A stretch of 64,000 bases of DNA, taken from Lepas anatifera (Eukaryota; Arthropoda; Thecostraca; Lepadidae). The position numbers and the translations under genes were made by a program. This document shows positions 35,618 through 49,191 of the stretch, piece after piece; the stretch's first letter is position 1, and each line of letters starts with the position of its first letter. The DNA lies in contig JAOTON010000772.1 of assembly GCA_034440635.1 (NCBI GenBank), forward strand, positions 1,912,001 through 1,976,000. Direction: 5' to 3'. Below the pieces are notes generated by a model, which was not told the origin of the DNA, did no database searches, and worked only from the letters and a program-made list of their open reading frames with translations.

Positions 35618-38092
35618 CTGCAATAGAGGCCAGATTGTCACGCACGCCGGCGCAACAATAGCCCGTAATGCAGACAAATGCAGCTGAAGAGCGTGCTGTG
35701 ACCGGACCGTTAGCCGTGGGCGTCCAGAACAGGAGGGAGGAGAGGAGAGGATGCGACCCTTTCGAGAGAAATTCCAAGCATTGTCAGGAGGTTAAGCGGA
35801 ACACATATTTCCTTCTTGCTGAAAAAAATATGTAAAAAGGGCACAAATCATGAGTTTCCCCCTCAGCACCAAACGCAGCCAGCTTCAAAGCCCAAACTTC
35901 ATCTGCTGAAGGCATGGCATATTTCTCACCGCCAAGAAGGGAGGCCATGGTCCCAGATCGCCCGAGTCGGCCACACAACGGCCTTTCACTATTTCCCTAT
36001 TACATTAACCACCCACTCTCCCCTGGGGCTAACAAAGCGTAGAATGACAAAGTGCAACGCTTCGGACCTAACGGTTACGTTTCCCATTTCATCTAGCGCG
36101 GGATCCAATTAAAACAGATGACGACAGCCCCATTCGCTTCAATTTGCAGGCCATCAAACAAGCGAGGCCCACATTTCAATGTTTACACATCAATAATTAT
36201 GCAGGACCTATCTGCATGTAATGCAAGCCAGCTCATCACGCTTATATTCGCCCTGTGCAACCTCCATCTGACTGTTGTTTATGTTTATAAAAGTGGCCTC
36301 AAAATCCGCTTTAAAAATGTCCACCAACCTCTCAGACGGCAAACAACCGGCCAGCTAACGACTCGTTCCATATCCCTTCCGTTTAAAAGAGACGTTGACA
36401 GCAAAACAGATGGGAGCAATAGAGAGGTCTGCCGGCGCCGATGGGGCGGATGCGGCTGGGCTGGCATTCAGCGCGATGTGAAATTTAGAGCTCTCCGGAG
36501 CTGTGTGGAATGTTGAAGCCGAGCTAGTGCAACGTCACAGGAGCACTTTGTAGACGCCGAAACTTAGAATGGTTTAGGCGTCCAGCCCCAGGGGTGCTGA
36601 AACATTAACTTGAGAGGCTTGGCGGCTGGGCCGGGCTGTGCTGTGGGCTGAGCGGCAAGCTGGAGACGAGTACAAAGAACGCAGCTGTACCTTCACTGCA
36701 TCCACCTTCGCTGTCCGAGTGTTCGAGAACTATCGCCGTCCGAGTGGCCGGGAACCTGCACCGTCTGCTTCTGATGTAAACGTCCGAATGTGAGGGAACC
36801 ATCGCCATCTTTCTCTGATGTAAGCAATGGCAGGGGCACTCCTCGCCACCGCCCCGGCCTGAACATGGCGACGCTGGATCGATTGAACATTGGACAGCAG
36901 AAGACAGAGTAGAACGAGGAAGACAATAGAGCAATTGGCCAAATAAGTTTGGTTCCATCAACAACTCACCGTTTGCTCGTGACGTTCGAACAAACGCTCC
37001 AACTTGACCGATAGTCGGCCTCTCTTCAGTTCACCAGTACAGGTTCATCAATCTTCGAAGAATACCTCGCCATTGTTTACACTCTGCCCTTAATCACCCC
37101 ACCGCAGCTCCGCACGCGTCCCTGTGGCCTGATCCTTCAGCGTCGACCGTGCCAAGGTCGGAGGTGGACCGGCCGAAATCGGCGCCCCCGCTGCACGGTG
37201 AGCCGGCGTGCAACGGAGCAGGGCGCCGCCGCAGCCCAGGACCCACTCCAAGGACAATATTGACCCGAGCTGCAACAGCGCCACGGCACGGAGGCGGCTC
37301 GGACACCAGAGCGAGAGACGTCGGTATGGGTTAGCGATGCGTGCTGCCACCCAGGGAATCGATAATCAACTTGATACTGTCAGTCTGAGCACGCCGTTTT
37401 TGGCGTTCACTAGAAAGTTCAATGGCCATCTGAAACCATTCTGGATCCTCTTCTGGCCTGCACCAGTCGGACAGCTGTTCTTTGAGCATCCAGAGTTGGC
37501 TCGTGGGACGCGCTCTTCCAGCTCAGCCCGAAACATCGCCGGCTGGCGTCAACGCTGGTGTGATTTGCATACTCCAACCATAGCATCCAGCATCGCATTT
37601 CAGCCGACGCCAGCGGCGGGAGTGTTCAACATAATCTGCTGGCTGACTTACCTTCTTGACTAGAAGCCAAGTGGCAGCCAGCGGCAACCGTAAACAAACT
37701 GAATCCTGTACTGGTCGCAACCGGACCTCGCCAGAGCCCAAACTACAGTGTTTACATGGCTAGTTGGCGCTGGAGTCTCCTGCAACGAATGCCAGCGATA
37801 CCTGGTCGCCAAAACAGCAGCGGAATCCCAAGCATCGGCTAAAACTAACAAAAACCGGCTGCCTCCCAACAGAGCTCGTGCCTCCCAAACAATTTCGAAG
37901 ACGAAAAAACAGCCAGGGTGAGACCGCCGAGATTGTGCTGCGCCTGTCTCCACCGCGGGCTGCAGGGACCAATCGCAGACCCCGCAGCAGGGCGTGCCGT
38001 CTGCCCGCCGGACGATCAGCAGACCCAAAGATGCTGCAGCTCTGCCTTCGCTGATAAGACAGTCCTCGGCGCCAACAAAGGTACCGGGTGAA

Positions 38093-38186
38093 GCCTGCGG
38101 CCTCATCAGAGGCGCCGCCCGTGGCCTGCGGCGTCATCAGAGGCGCCGCCTGTGGCAGGCGGCGTCATCAGAAGCGCCGGCGCCTG
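38093..38186. repeat. 31-bp tandem repeat, three copies
   Basis: Three successive units of gcctgcggcgtcatcagagg plus cgccgcctgtg with few changes. Confidence 0.85.
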
Positions 38187-39726
38187 ATCAGGTCAGGCCA
38201 CATCAAAGCAGCGGCCGCGCTGCTCCCCGACAGCCGACGAGACATCGCATGCGGCGCGACATAATCGCAGGCGCAATCGGCCCGCCCGCCGACAGCAGAG
38301 CGTCAGCGGGAGGAATATATCGGCCGGCGGCGTGCCTGTGATGGCGCTGCTGCTCACGATTTAGGGTCGATACACTGGTGCACGCAGTCTGTCACAGCCT
38401 CCAGTGTCGTCGGCCGAAGCAGGGCCGGTATGGTCTTGCCACCGATCAAATCTTTCGAGAGGCAAGATCCCAAACATGATTTTTTTGGTCCTCAAAATGA
38501 TAACGAAATCTCACATGGACAGCCTGCGTCATTAGCACGCAAGCGATAACTATCGACGAAGTGCAGACCGCGCGCAATATCAACCCACAGCTCACGGCGG
38601 TGGTATCAGTGCAAGTCAGCAGGGCAGGGCGTACCGGGCACCATCCACAGCCGTCATCTCTGCGCGTGCGGGCGCAGTGTTCGGCAGTCGCCGGGACATA
38701 CATCAGTGTCGTCTGCCACGTCAGCTCCAACGACACGATCGTCCGATCACACACACAGCGCGGTGGACGAAAACACCAGGGACCGCTCCCGCATACTGCG
38801 GCACGCGCGCCGTCTTCGAATGCCCAAATATGGATGTCACGAATCGGCGCTACGTTGGAAGACATGTCTAGGTGTGTTTGCACAACATATAAGAAAACGT
38901 GACGGAGACGTTTTAGCTCCGTAGAGACGGCAGTGTAAACAGCGCCTGCAACTATCCAACGCTGCCCAGTCGTGACCGGCCTGAGAATACTGACGTTCCT
39001 ATCTCCAGTCAGAAGGAACAAAAAGAGAACCAAGATGGAAAGAAGCAGAGACGGTGACCTGATTTTAAAGCTCTACTTTTCAATAGAGAGCGGGACCATA
39101 CCGAGCTTATCGTTACCGTTCAGCAGTGTTAGATTTAATCGGCGAACTAGACTCAGAATAATTCGCAAATACAATGGCTGTAGCATGGCCCAACTAAGAT
39201 TATAGGACCGGTCCCATCCGTTGTGAGACGAGGAGCCCACCACACGTTGGTTGAGGCCAGCATTTTGAAACTGCTGGTGATTACTAACTCGATTTGCAGA
39301 AAACGCCGGAACCAAGACACTTAGTGTATGTCTGCAGAACGCACCCAAGAGTAAAGACAGTAAAACAGGCCCAAATGTAAAAACAGCAGCCGCCTCACCA
39401 AACACAATGGAAATTTCTGCCCTTAATCAGCGCCAATATCCGGGCACTTCCAAGCCGTCCATGTAGAAAAATTACGTAGTAAAACGAATCCATTCTCATT
39501 TGGACTTACGACGCGCCAGCCGTTAGGTCACACAGCGCCCACGAAGACCGTGCATTCAGCCGGTGTATAACGGTGCGACGTAGTACGACTAGCACGTGGT
39601 GAGGGGGGATACTACGCTAATGTCAATCCCACCTGACAGATGTGACGTCTGACGGATGTACCATCTGACAGACGGTGTGGGGTCCCCGGACTGAGAACGA
39701 GTCGGGGGCAGGCGAGCGTACGTGGC

Positions 39727-39818
39727 ACGCGCCGGGGAGACAGGTAAGTGTACGCGCCACGCACCGGGTACAGGTGCGTGCCGTGCCATGCGCCGCGGAC
39801 AGGTGAGTACCGCGCCAC
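39727..39818. repeat. Short GC-rich tandem repeat, about three copies
   Basis: Repeats of a roughly 32-35 base unit: cacgcgccggggagacaggt, cacgcaccgggtacaggtg, and atgcgccgcggacaggtgag. Confidence 0.6.
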
Positions 39819-41369
39819 CCATCTCGGCGGGGAAACCGAAAGCGTGAGAGCCTCGTCGTGGCGTAACGCTGGCGGTACGGAGTTTGCCCCAGCGCTGAGT
39901 CAATAACTCGGGTAACTACTGGATACACACAGAGAATTTTTAGTACCTTCTGTACTACTTGAACTCTTCTTTTATAACTCAGTAGCCTGGGGCTGCTAAG
40001 CTAAGTCTTAATCCGGGAGTGAAATCGGACACACCAAATAAAGTGATTCACCAAAGTACATTTTACAGTGTCAATGTATTTGTCATGTTTTTCACTCTCC
40101 AATCGATACTGCATGGACTGCATGGCTGTATTAGATTAGAGTACTAACAACATGCAAGCAAGAGGTAAGATAACCGTTATCTTAGATCAGTACCCTGGTG
40201 GCTCTTCATCCAGTACCTAATTGGAAAAATGAGAGTTTCCTAACACCAGGTGGTACTACATCCAACATCCAAGTTGGTGTAAGTAACCCCTGATCAAAAT
40301 TGTGGGTACTTAATCTAGTACCTATTTTGGAAAAGGAGAGTTTTCTAACACCAGGTGGTACTGCATGGGTATTCATTCCATATGTTCAATCCCCTTTAGA
40401 ATACTTCGGTGTGAAGACAGAAAAATGGCGCCAACTTTAGTGCAATAAAGGTGGTAGGTTACCCTCTATTGAGTTCTTTCTTTGAACCAAGCGACTTTTG
40501 CATCTTCCAGCGCCATTTTCCTGCAGTGACTGGCAGACGGAAGCTCAGCCCGTGGAAAATTTGGCAAAAGGTGAGCTGGCATCTGCTTTGTGATTGAACA
40601 GGGTTAGGTGCATTAGGTACCAGTTATCTCTTGACATCCTTTGTGTATGGCATCTTCATCATTAGACTAGCCAAATTATAACCGGCGTAATTGTGTATAC
40701 AAGCACGTCCATAAAACCTAAACTGAAAACATGGTAATGCTTCAAAGATTATGGTTAGGTAATGCATTTGACTGATTTGCCTGCTTCTGGATTGAATGCA
40801 AAATCTGAAGCCCACGTAACTTCCATTAATGAGTTTTTAAAGGTCTACATGAAACCATTTCTAGGTAGGTGCTCGGTAACTACAAATAATGTTGAAATTC
40901 CAACAATATTAAAACTTCCCACGGGGCAGAGATGATGATTCTATTTCTGTAGGGGCATTCTACAATCACCCAGCATTTGTTATTTTAAGATCACATGCTT
41001 CTATTTGGCTTCCTGATTCTAAGAAGGGCGTGTTTATTTAGAAAACAGTTAATGATACAAGAAAATTATGTTAAACTGTCAGAGTACCCTTTTTCTAAGT
41101 CGAGCACCACCGAATAAAAAACCCCTACCCTTGCTTGTAGCTAGACTCATAAGCGTAGGTACATACGTCCAAAACATTGGGGATGAAGTCTTATCTTAGA
41201 GATATTTATTTTCAGTCAACGCTGTTTATCTAATAATTAAACATAATTAATATTGGGGACATGGCCCCTTTAGGCTTCTCTACTCTTACGACTATAGGTA
41301 AACTAGGAAATGTCGCTATGTTATCTTTGTAGCTCTTGGTATTGTTTTAAATTTGGGCACCCCCAATTA

Positions 41370-41440
41370 TTAACCCGCGCCCCGGTGGGCCTCCGAATCA
41401 CGTTCTCCTGGTGATTATGGGGGTTTATGTTATGGGGGCA
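41370..41440 (+). mobile_element. Solo end of the TTAA-bordered family
   Basis: TTAAcccgcgccccggtggg followed by cctccgaatcacgttctcct matches the left end of copy A (cacccgccccggtggacctccgagccacattcaccctggt). The rest of the element is missing or replaced by the tandem array that follows. Confidence 0.5.
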
Positions 41441-41790
41441 GAGCTGGTCTTGAATTTTTCTAAGGCCCCAGAGTTTGTCTAAGGATGCTCTAAAAAGTTA
41501 TTGGTGGCCGCCAGAACTGGTCTGGGGAGCCTTTAAGAGCTTGTCCCGGAGGGGGCAGAGTTTATTTCGAGGGCCAAAGGTTGTTTTGGGAGTCCCCAGA
41601 TTCGGCCTCGGAGTCCTCCACGAGTTGGTCTCGGGGCCCGAAGGCTTGATATCGGGGCCCAAAAGTTTTCTCGGGCGTGGGGCAAGGTTTTTCCTCAAGG
41701 GGCCAAACAATTTTTTCAGGAGGCCCCCGAATTGGTTTCGAGAGGGGGGCAAAGTGCTTATCTCGAGGGCAACCCAGATATGGTTCCCGT
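41440..41790. repeat. Degenerate tandem repeat built on 'cagagttggtct'
   Basis: About ten irregular units of 30-40 bases with variants of agagttggtctcggggccc (agaactggtctgggg, gagttggtctcggggcccga, gcttgatatcggggcccaaa). It has the same vocabulary as the first 200 bases of the window. The 118-codon plus-strand frame here (Gly/Pro/Phe/Leu-rich) comes from the repeat. Confidence 0.65.
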
Positions 41791-42886
41791 GTCACAAGGA
41801 AAATAATAAAGGGATAACACGTGTTATTTAGCTAAATAGACCTTGAAACAAAACAAAAAAATAGGTAAAAACAGCCAATATAAGTCATGTAAAGTTACGT
41901 CGTACGTTATATTTATTTGTCTTGTCTTAAACCACAAATTTTTTCTCTACATGCATGATGTTGTCAGGTCACTAATACGCCGCGGTGCTAAGTTAGTCTT
42001 ATTTTGCGCCACTATAAGGAACGGTTATAGTGCCACGTGGTGACAAGTCCCGGTGCAAAGGCTAATCTCTAGCAGCAAATAGCCGACTGTTTGCCTTGCG
42101 CGCAGGGCCCAGACGTCGAATCATTTGAAGGATGCTCACACAGAATCCTGAGGAAGCGGAAAGATTTAAGGACGGCTGATTGGTTCTGGACAGAATTAAC
42201 TCTCTTTTAATATCCATCGACAATATGCAAGCAGCGAGGTCAGCTCAGCTCAACTGGGGTGTCTTTTTGTAATCTGCAAGATTAAAAATGCCTAGAAAAG
42301 ACCAGCAGAAACGAATATGAAGCTCATAGTTTTAGAACCAGCTTAGTCTCAATTTCAGTGCCATGTATATGTTGTCCCTTGAAACGACAAAGCTGTTCCA
42401 GTGAGCCGTGGCTGCTTTTTGTATTGTGCTCTATATGATTAAAGCTGTGCAGTGTTACCTTGATCGAATTATCGAATCACCTTAAATATACTTCTTCAGT
42501 ACCTCTTTGTTTCACGAAGGAGAGTAGGTATTGGATTGTATTGATTGAGTACATTTTAAGCACTACTTTCAGTGCCCTTCAGACACCTTCGTAGGGTACT
42601 AGCGTTAGTACCTAAAATGGAAGTACCCTAGGAGGCCTCATTTTTGGCACGGAACCAAACGGGGGTACTAATCGCAAAGTACCCATTTTGGTGTAACTGC
42701 AAAAGGGTACTACGGGAAGTACAACCAGCTGTAACAAAAGAGGCGTAGTAAAAGTACTCATGTTATCTGACGAGTACCAAAAATGTCCGAAAAGCGTTCA
42801 TTGTATACTGAATTAAGTATCCAGAGAATACTGATTTTTGGCACGAGCAAAGTGTTCCGTGGGGTGTAAATTTTTCTCTGTGTGCA

Positions 42887-45516
42887 GGGGCTTCGTTCTG
42901 AATCTGTGTATTCAGATGCAGCGTCAAATCCGGATTCGTATCACGCGGAGATGTTGTCTTTATGTGAGGCGGATGCTAACGTTTTTATTTTTTTTCTTCA
43001 AATATATTTAAAACATGAACGAGCTAACTGGAAAGCAATAACGGAGGTGGCTGTTAGCACTATGGTGAGAACTATGGCGTATGCCGCGCGCGTGTGCATT
43101 GGTCGCATCGCCGATGACAATTGCGCATTTAAACCACGTAACAGGCTGTAGCCGCCCGTCAAATGCCGCGGCTATAGAGGGTGGGGGCCATTTGCGCAGA
43201 GAGGGACTGTCACCGGCCCCATTGTTTTCAGCTGGATTCCTGACATGCCGCGTGCAACACACCATGAAGTTTAGACATACGTGAGAGCATTGTCCGGTAT
43301 TTTCACAATCTATCCGTGGAAGCACTAAAAACAACGCCCTTTTAGCCCATGCGATATAATCGACCCTCGTCATTAGAAAGCAGATCAGTAATGATCCACC
43401 TAATAAGGAAATTAACGGACGATTGAAACGACAAACATCCATGATCAAACAGCAGTTGATTTCTACAACATATTGCAAAGGTGTGGAAGGACAAGGCTAC
43501 CTACTCTCCAACGTCTGGTTTAAGGCATTGATGTCTGAGCCAGCTGCTGCTGTAGCCAGATTGGTAGTGTCGGACACCTACGCCGCTGCTCAGAAGTCGA
43601 GCGAGTCGGATATCGGATCGGATATCAGAATATAGGATCGGATATCCAAGTATCGGATCTCCGAATCGTTGGTGGGCTGGATCAGACTGGCACACAAATT
43701 TGGGGAATTTCGGATACGGATGGGAATCAGATTCTCTTCTTTTGCCAGCTTCATGTTTTTCACCAACATGGTTCCTAAAAATGTTTTTAGAAAATTGGAA
43801 AATCATTTTCAAGTCACTGCGGAGTTAATGCAATTCCCGGAAGAACATGGTTCAAAAGGCTCAACTAACATTCTGCATGGAACATTCGGATATGAAATGG
43901 ATTTGGATTCAGAAGCCTGGCTTCTAAATTGATTAGTCCGGGGAAATTTCGGCGTGTCCCAGATTGGATGTGAATCTGCCTTGGACGTGACACACAACAT
44001 GCCTCAGAACTCCGGCAGTGCATGATAATTGCTCTAGATCGATCCACCTAGGACATGCTCCGGTGCTCCACCATTTCCCCCAGAAGGTCGGCTGGCTCTC
44101 AAATGTACCCTTCACTTCGGGAATTCCTCGATCAGAGAGAGAGGGGTTTGGGTCTCTGAGGCAAATAATTCAAGAAATCTATAGAGACGCCAATCCTGAG
44201 CACAATCCTTGCACTAACCTGACCAAAAGCAACAATTAAAAATGACCCCACTTTCATCACGTATCAGTACCCGTCAGGCACTAACGCCGGGGGAGAGAGA
44301 GACAATGCCGGATCAACACTCCGCCAGCCCGTCAAACATCGTGCTCGCTTCCGCATTACACAGCCCCAGGCCATAAATACTGGCGAACTCGAATCGGAAT
44401 TAGGAGCAGCACCGGCTGCGAGATGAGCTGATGACTTCACTCTTGGCAGACAGATAGCCGGTCGATTTTGGCTCGTCACTGGGATTGATTTTACGGCCGG
44501 CGATAGAGGGAGATGGACAGCAGAACTCGACAAGACAACTTGTTATGATACGGTGCAGACGGGGCCACTCAGGCGCGCTGAAAAATAACAAAGACTCCGT
44601 CATGGTAGAGCCTGGCCCCATTAAGCCCTGTTGCAAGCGGTAGATTTCCGAGACATCCAGAAATGTTCCCGATTTGTGTGTATATCTATCTCAACTGTCA
44701 TGTTTAACATTTAACGCTTATGTCAAACTCGGGATAAAATTTAGCATACCATGCAGCATGCACCGTAATCGAAACCTGCTGTCACTTACAGTGCTGGGAG
44801 CCTAATTTAGCACTATCGAGCAAAATCACATTTTTAATGATGCTCAATTTCAGGCAAAAATTCCATGCCGGTGTGAAAGCGTGACTTCCAATGGCCTGTA
44901 CTGAAATAGTGTGGTACTGATATAAAGTCTGCGCACGGAAACCAGAGCATATAAGCAGACGGTCATCATTGTTTAAATGTCTCCCCCTCCCCTGTCTCAC
45001 AAACGCACACCTCAGGCTCAGAACCCCTAGCAACTGAGCAGGGAATACATGGTGCATGATGCAATGCAGGGAATACGACTCCACGCCCGCCACGAGGGAA
45101 TTAAATCAGCTCAGACCTGTTAAAAAATACAGAATTCCGGACCAACTCGACCCAAACGCATGTGTTGGACTTCTGCGCCAATTTCCTCCATGAACTCAAG
45201 ATACCACCATGAACTGACTCAACATTTGGTGACGAAAGACAAAAAAAACACATCACGTGATAGTTGTTAGACCACTTCCACATGCATACTTTGTTAGGAT
45301 CGTAAGTTCATGCACGAGCCACCACCAACGCCGCAGACGTGACTATCAGTCTTAATCCAGTACGAAAGTGGTACGATTGAGCTGGTGTAGATCCCTGCCC
45401 AATCGTACCAGCACAGCCTGGTACGAAATGGCAGCGGCAGCCGCTCCACTTGTCAGATCTGACGAAACGCAGAGGAGCCACCCACGCCCGAGGCCTACCA
45501 GGGCACGCTTCAACAC
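42887..45516. other. Intronic sequence, no gene recognised
   Basis: A small cluster of gatatcgga/ggatatc repeats lies at 43607-43665. No other supported feature. Confidence 0.4.
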
Positions 45517-45702
45517 AGATCTAGGCTCCATGGACAAAATGCGATCCGGATCGGACTGCCGAGGGAGTCCGTCAAGCGTTAATTCCCCAGCCCTATAACC
45601 CGGTCCGTGCTAAAGCACTGGGAAAATAACACTTTATGAACTCGACGACCCCACGATGCATCCTGGTTGGCGGTCCGTATTTTGACCATGGAAGCTAAGT
45701 CA
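45517..45702. mobile_element. Palindromic (foldback) element, copy 2
   Basis: The left arm is ctccatggacaaaatgcgat followed by ccggatcgg. The right arm on the minus strand is cttccatggtcaaaatacgg. The ends and the central gtgctaaagcactggg match copy 1 at 25544-25748. The arms have diverged from each other, so it is older or less constrained. Confidence 0.65.
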
Positions 45703-48700
45703 AAATCTTACTAATCCAACCCCGCAGATGTGCGGCAGCGGCATTATGAGCCTTTCAAACCGTTCGGTGCAGGCGCACTTCGCTGGGCTCGCAGTGAGCG
45801 ACGAAGCGAGCCGAGCCAGTGGTTACGTCGACTCAGTTTTTGTGAAGAGTCTCGCGCTTTCCCAGCGCTTCCATGGCCTTTGACACGCAGTAACGGCTAC
45901 AGGCATTGACCCTGAACTTCTCCGATGATTGGATTGACCAGTGCTTCGCTCAGAACTCCATGGGATTCTGTGATGGTTGAGATAAAGAATATAAAACACG
46001 TTTCAGATCGTGAACACCAGCCTTTCTCGAAACCTTTACCGGAAACTTGAGAAACTCTACAGAAAACATTGATTTGCGTAGCTGAGGAACTAAACATCGA
46101 ATAATCATACGACCAGCCTTTAACCACGCTGACAAAGAACATATTATACCGACTGCGTATGGGTAGCCGCTCGGATCTTCACCATTTCGAAAATCAGGAG
46201 GCAGCATGTGACGTGCGCACCGATTCAGTACCGGCATGCTGCCGGAAGCGTCACATCGTGCGATCACGTGATTGGTGACTATCGTGGCCGGAAGTCGATG
46301 TGATAGGAGCAGCAGCGATCCCGGAAGGAGCACGCAGCCTGAGCGTTATCCTGCATGGTAAGATCAACCGCCCCGTGGCTCATGCTCTCCCCATCCCCTT
46401 CACACCACGCGTACAGGGATTCCGTGGTGGTCTTATCTAATTCCGAGGTAAAGCTGTCAAGCAAAACTGATCATATACTTTGAAAAGGGACTTTCCACAT
46501 CAAAAGGATATCTTCCAGCCAAAACTATTGGAAGGTAAAGGTACTAACTCATTTCCTGCTCATATCCCAGTAGAAAATGTTAGATATTAGATAAACCGTT
46601 TCGCCTGATAGGACCATGATTCAGTGGTCAGGTAACAGTAGCCGCCTCCTGGCCCGGTCCAGGAGAGTACTGCTGATGAAGCTTGAGGAAGGGGCAGCGG
46701 ACAACCAATCATCGCTTGAGGGGGACAGCGGCCAACCAATCATCCCATAAGTTTTTTGGTCATCAGCAGAGGAACCTCCATCCGCTGGAGAGGAAACCTT
46801 CAGAGGCTGACTTCTACTAATTGTATGCAGCGGCTTGCGAAGATAGGTGCACTATCCGCAGTAAAGGACCCTTCCAACGTCAGATATGTAGGTACAATTG
46901 CCGGATTTTATCGAAGAAACAACTACATAGGAGCAGCGGCACTGGCAGTTTTACCTTGCCGGGAAAGGTTCTGGAAAAACGATTACGCTCGCCTAGAGAA
47001 TCTACAGGGGCTTGAAACCGAGACATCTAGCTCACAAGGCAGACACCCCCTCCCACACTCTTCACCCGCCCCTGTTTTCAAGCTTTCGCCCTTACCCCGT
47101 ACGTGATCGTGTATGATATACTTTTATCATGTAGTGGTATGCATGCCCTCATGCACTTCGTACACGGAGGTTTTATGGACTGATTTATTCCTTTCGGGAA
47201 TCATGTCAGTCTTCTTGCCATGCTGCTTTAAATGAATGTGTGCAAATACTGTGGTGGTTACAGTACTTTGCTCGCCTCGCATACGTCCAAACGTTGCAAA
47301 ATCAGCGACAACATCCCGAAATGCTTCACATGTCAAGTCAGCACCCCTCGTGCCCTTATTCTGCAATTAGAAGTTTCGACATCTAAACCCTGTACAAGGT
47401 TACCATTGAGAACCGGCCAAACTCTCCAAAGTCGGTCTCCGACAGCAACGACACGGTATCCTGACAGAGACGACCTTCACGGGGCCGCGGTCAGCGAACT
47501 TCTCGCAAAACCCAGTAACAGAACGAGAGCAGTCTCGTCGATCTTCTGAGCATATCCGCTAAGGCCCTTCAAAGGTCGGTTCCCTGCAGATCCACGCTGG
47601 CTTCCTTCCTTTTATTCGCGCGCATGCTAAGAATACTTTGAGAAGTCGTTTTGAGTGGAAAAGTACCGCGTCGGCTCGGCGATACAGAGAGAACGCCCGA
47701 GGAGCAGCAGCAACAGAGAAACTGCCCGTCTTCGTCAACAATTACCGTCAGAACAGCGTTCCAACAAAGACAAACAGCACCATAAAGGAAACAGAAGCGG
47801 CCTCCAGCGAGACCCAGGCGTCCGAGCACGGCAGAAGGCTGCTTCACCACGACAGAACCATTGTTTCGACTTTCTTTACATGCTTAACAGCACCAGCGTC
47901 TCTCTGTTGCAGTCCTAATTCCCAAATACATATATAAGTATGATATCCACAAAGCTGCAGCACCGACGGAAAGCATAAACATGATTTCGGGCAATAAAAA
48001 TGAAAAAAATAGCCCTGCAGCTGAGTCTCGGACAGCAAAACATTTGTAAGAGCGAACTCGGAGCCTGTATTGGTATCGCTATCCACACTCAATCAGTTCT
48101 AACCCCGGGTTTCGTTCCCCGCAATCCTGTGTTGAAAATCAGGGATTGGGAGTAATATTAACGCCTTCAGTGGGAACAAACAGGAAAGAAAAACGCCTGC
48201 AGAAAGAAATTAGGCCTCTTGTTTGGTCCGGACAGTCACCCGGAGTCGGCCACGGAATCGCCCACTCCACAGCTTGGTACGTTCCCCAAATAAAAGCGTA
48301 CCGAAAAACTCCTAACACACCAGTCAGATAAAGTGAACATCGCCAAAGAGTATTAATGATGCAGACGAGCAAATAAAGTAACGTAACAAATCCTGACACC
48401 GTAACTTGCGTGTGATGGAAACTCGCCATGCAGACCCTCGATGGCAGCGCCATTGTTTATTTGTACGAAATAGCCTGAGTGGCAGGGTCGGCAGTAGCGA
48501 GGACGGATGGCTAGGTTCAAACCACTGACAATGATTGATATGAAAATATGAGTGCTCGTGACCGGGCAATTCTAGCTGAGCAAAACGAGTCTGGCCATCT
48601 GACTTGGAGGAACATGGTTACGTAAATACGTAAATAAAGCCGCACAAATTACGCCCGGTTTGTAGAAAAATCCCGTGTAGGAAAAATCGAGCCTCATTCA

Positions 48701-49191
48701 AAGCGCTTAGGATATACACATTTCCATTTAATAAGACAGAAACACCATTGCACTATATCGACAGCACAAGGAAACCCATCACAACGTCCTCAAAATAAAC
48801 TATCACAACATGATCAAAATAACAACTCGAGCAAAGGAATTGGGCGCACGCCGTCGACAAACTAGTATAGAAATAAATAAAATTGGTGTATAACCGCAGC
48901 ACCCAAGTATCAATTGAGATGCATTTAAAACAAATATTTGAATTTGTTGGTTCATGTTGGGTACACAGGCCCCATAACCCATGATGCAATAAGCACGCCT
49001 CATCAGGGTACTACAATAACGTCCACGATAGATCTGAGCGAAGAACAGTGGGGAGAGCGGTAGGAACATGCACCATGGGGGAACACCGGTTAGGGAACAC
49101 TGGCTCACCACAGGGAGCAGATCATCACAACGGGGGCGAGGGGTGGGCACTGGGGTACGGAAATACACTCAACAGAAGTACGGACACTCAC
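45703..49191. other. Intron of MAP3K1-like gene; no feature recognised
   Basis: Mixed composition with only short, unsupported ORFs on both strands. No repeat array stands out. Confidence 0.4.

Larger units (their letters stand above)
35618..39928. other. Intron of MAP3K1-like gene; no further exon recognised
   Basis: Part of a 13.6-kb intron (35618-49191). GC-rich islands near 37090-37330 and 37880-38340 yield overlapping ORFs with no known motif. Small tandem repeats at 38093 and 39727 are listed separately. Confidence 0.4.
39929..42886. mobile_element. Candidate 3-kb DNA element with GTACC subterminal repeats
   Basis: The left end cacacagagaatttttagta is mirrored at the right end, where the minus strand reads cacacagagaaaaatttaca. 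Inside both ends the motif gtacc/ggtac recurs many times (39948-40380 and 42500-42830), often as agtacctaa or ggtggtact, the sort of subterminal array to which transposases bind. No transposase frame is seen. The middle contains a TTAA-family end (41370) and a tandem array (41440-41790), so it is composite or nested. No target duplication could be recognised. Confidence 0.4.

Noticed and set aside
41475..41831. 118-codon Gly/Pro/Phe-rich ORF
   Set aside because: It is a translation of the degenerate tandem array.
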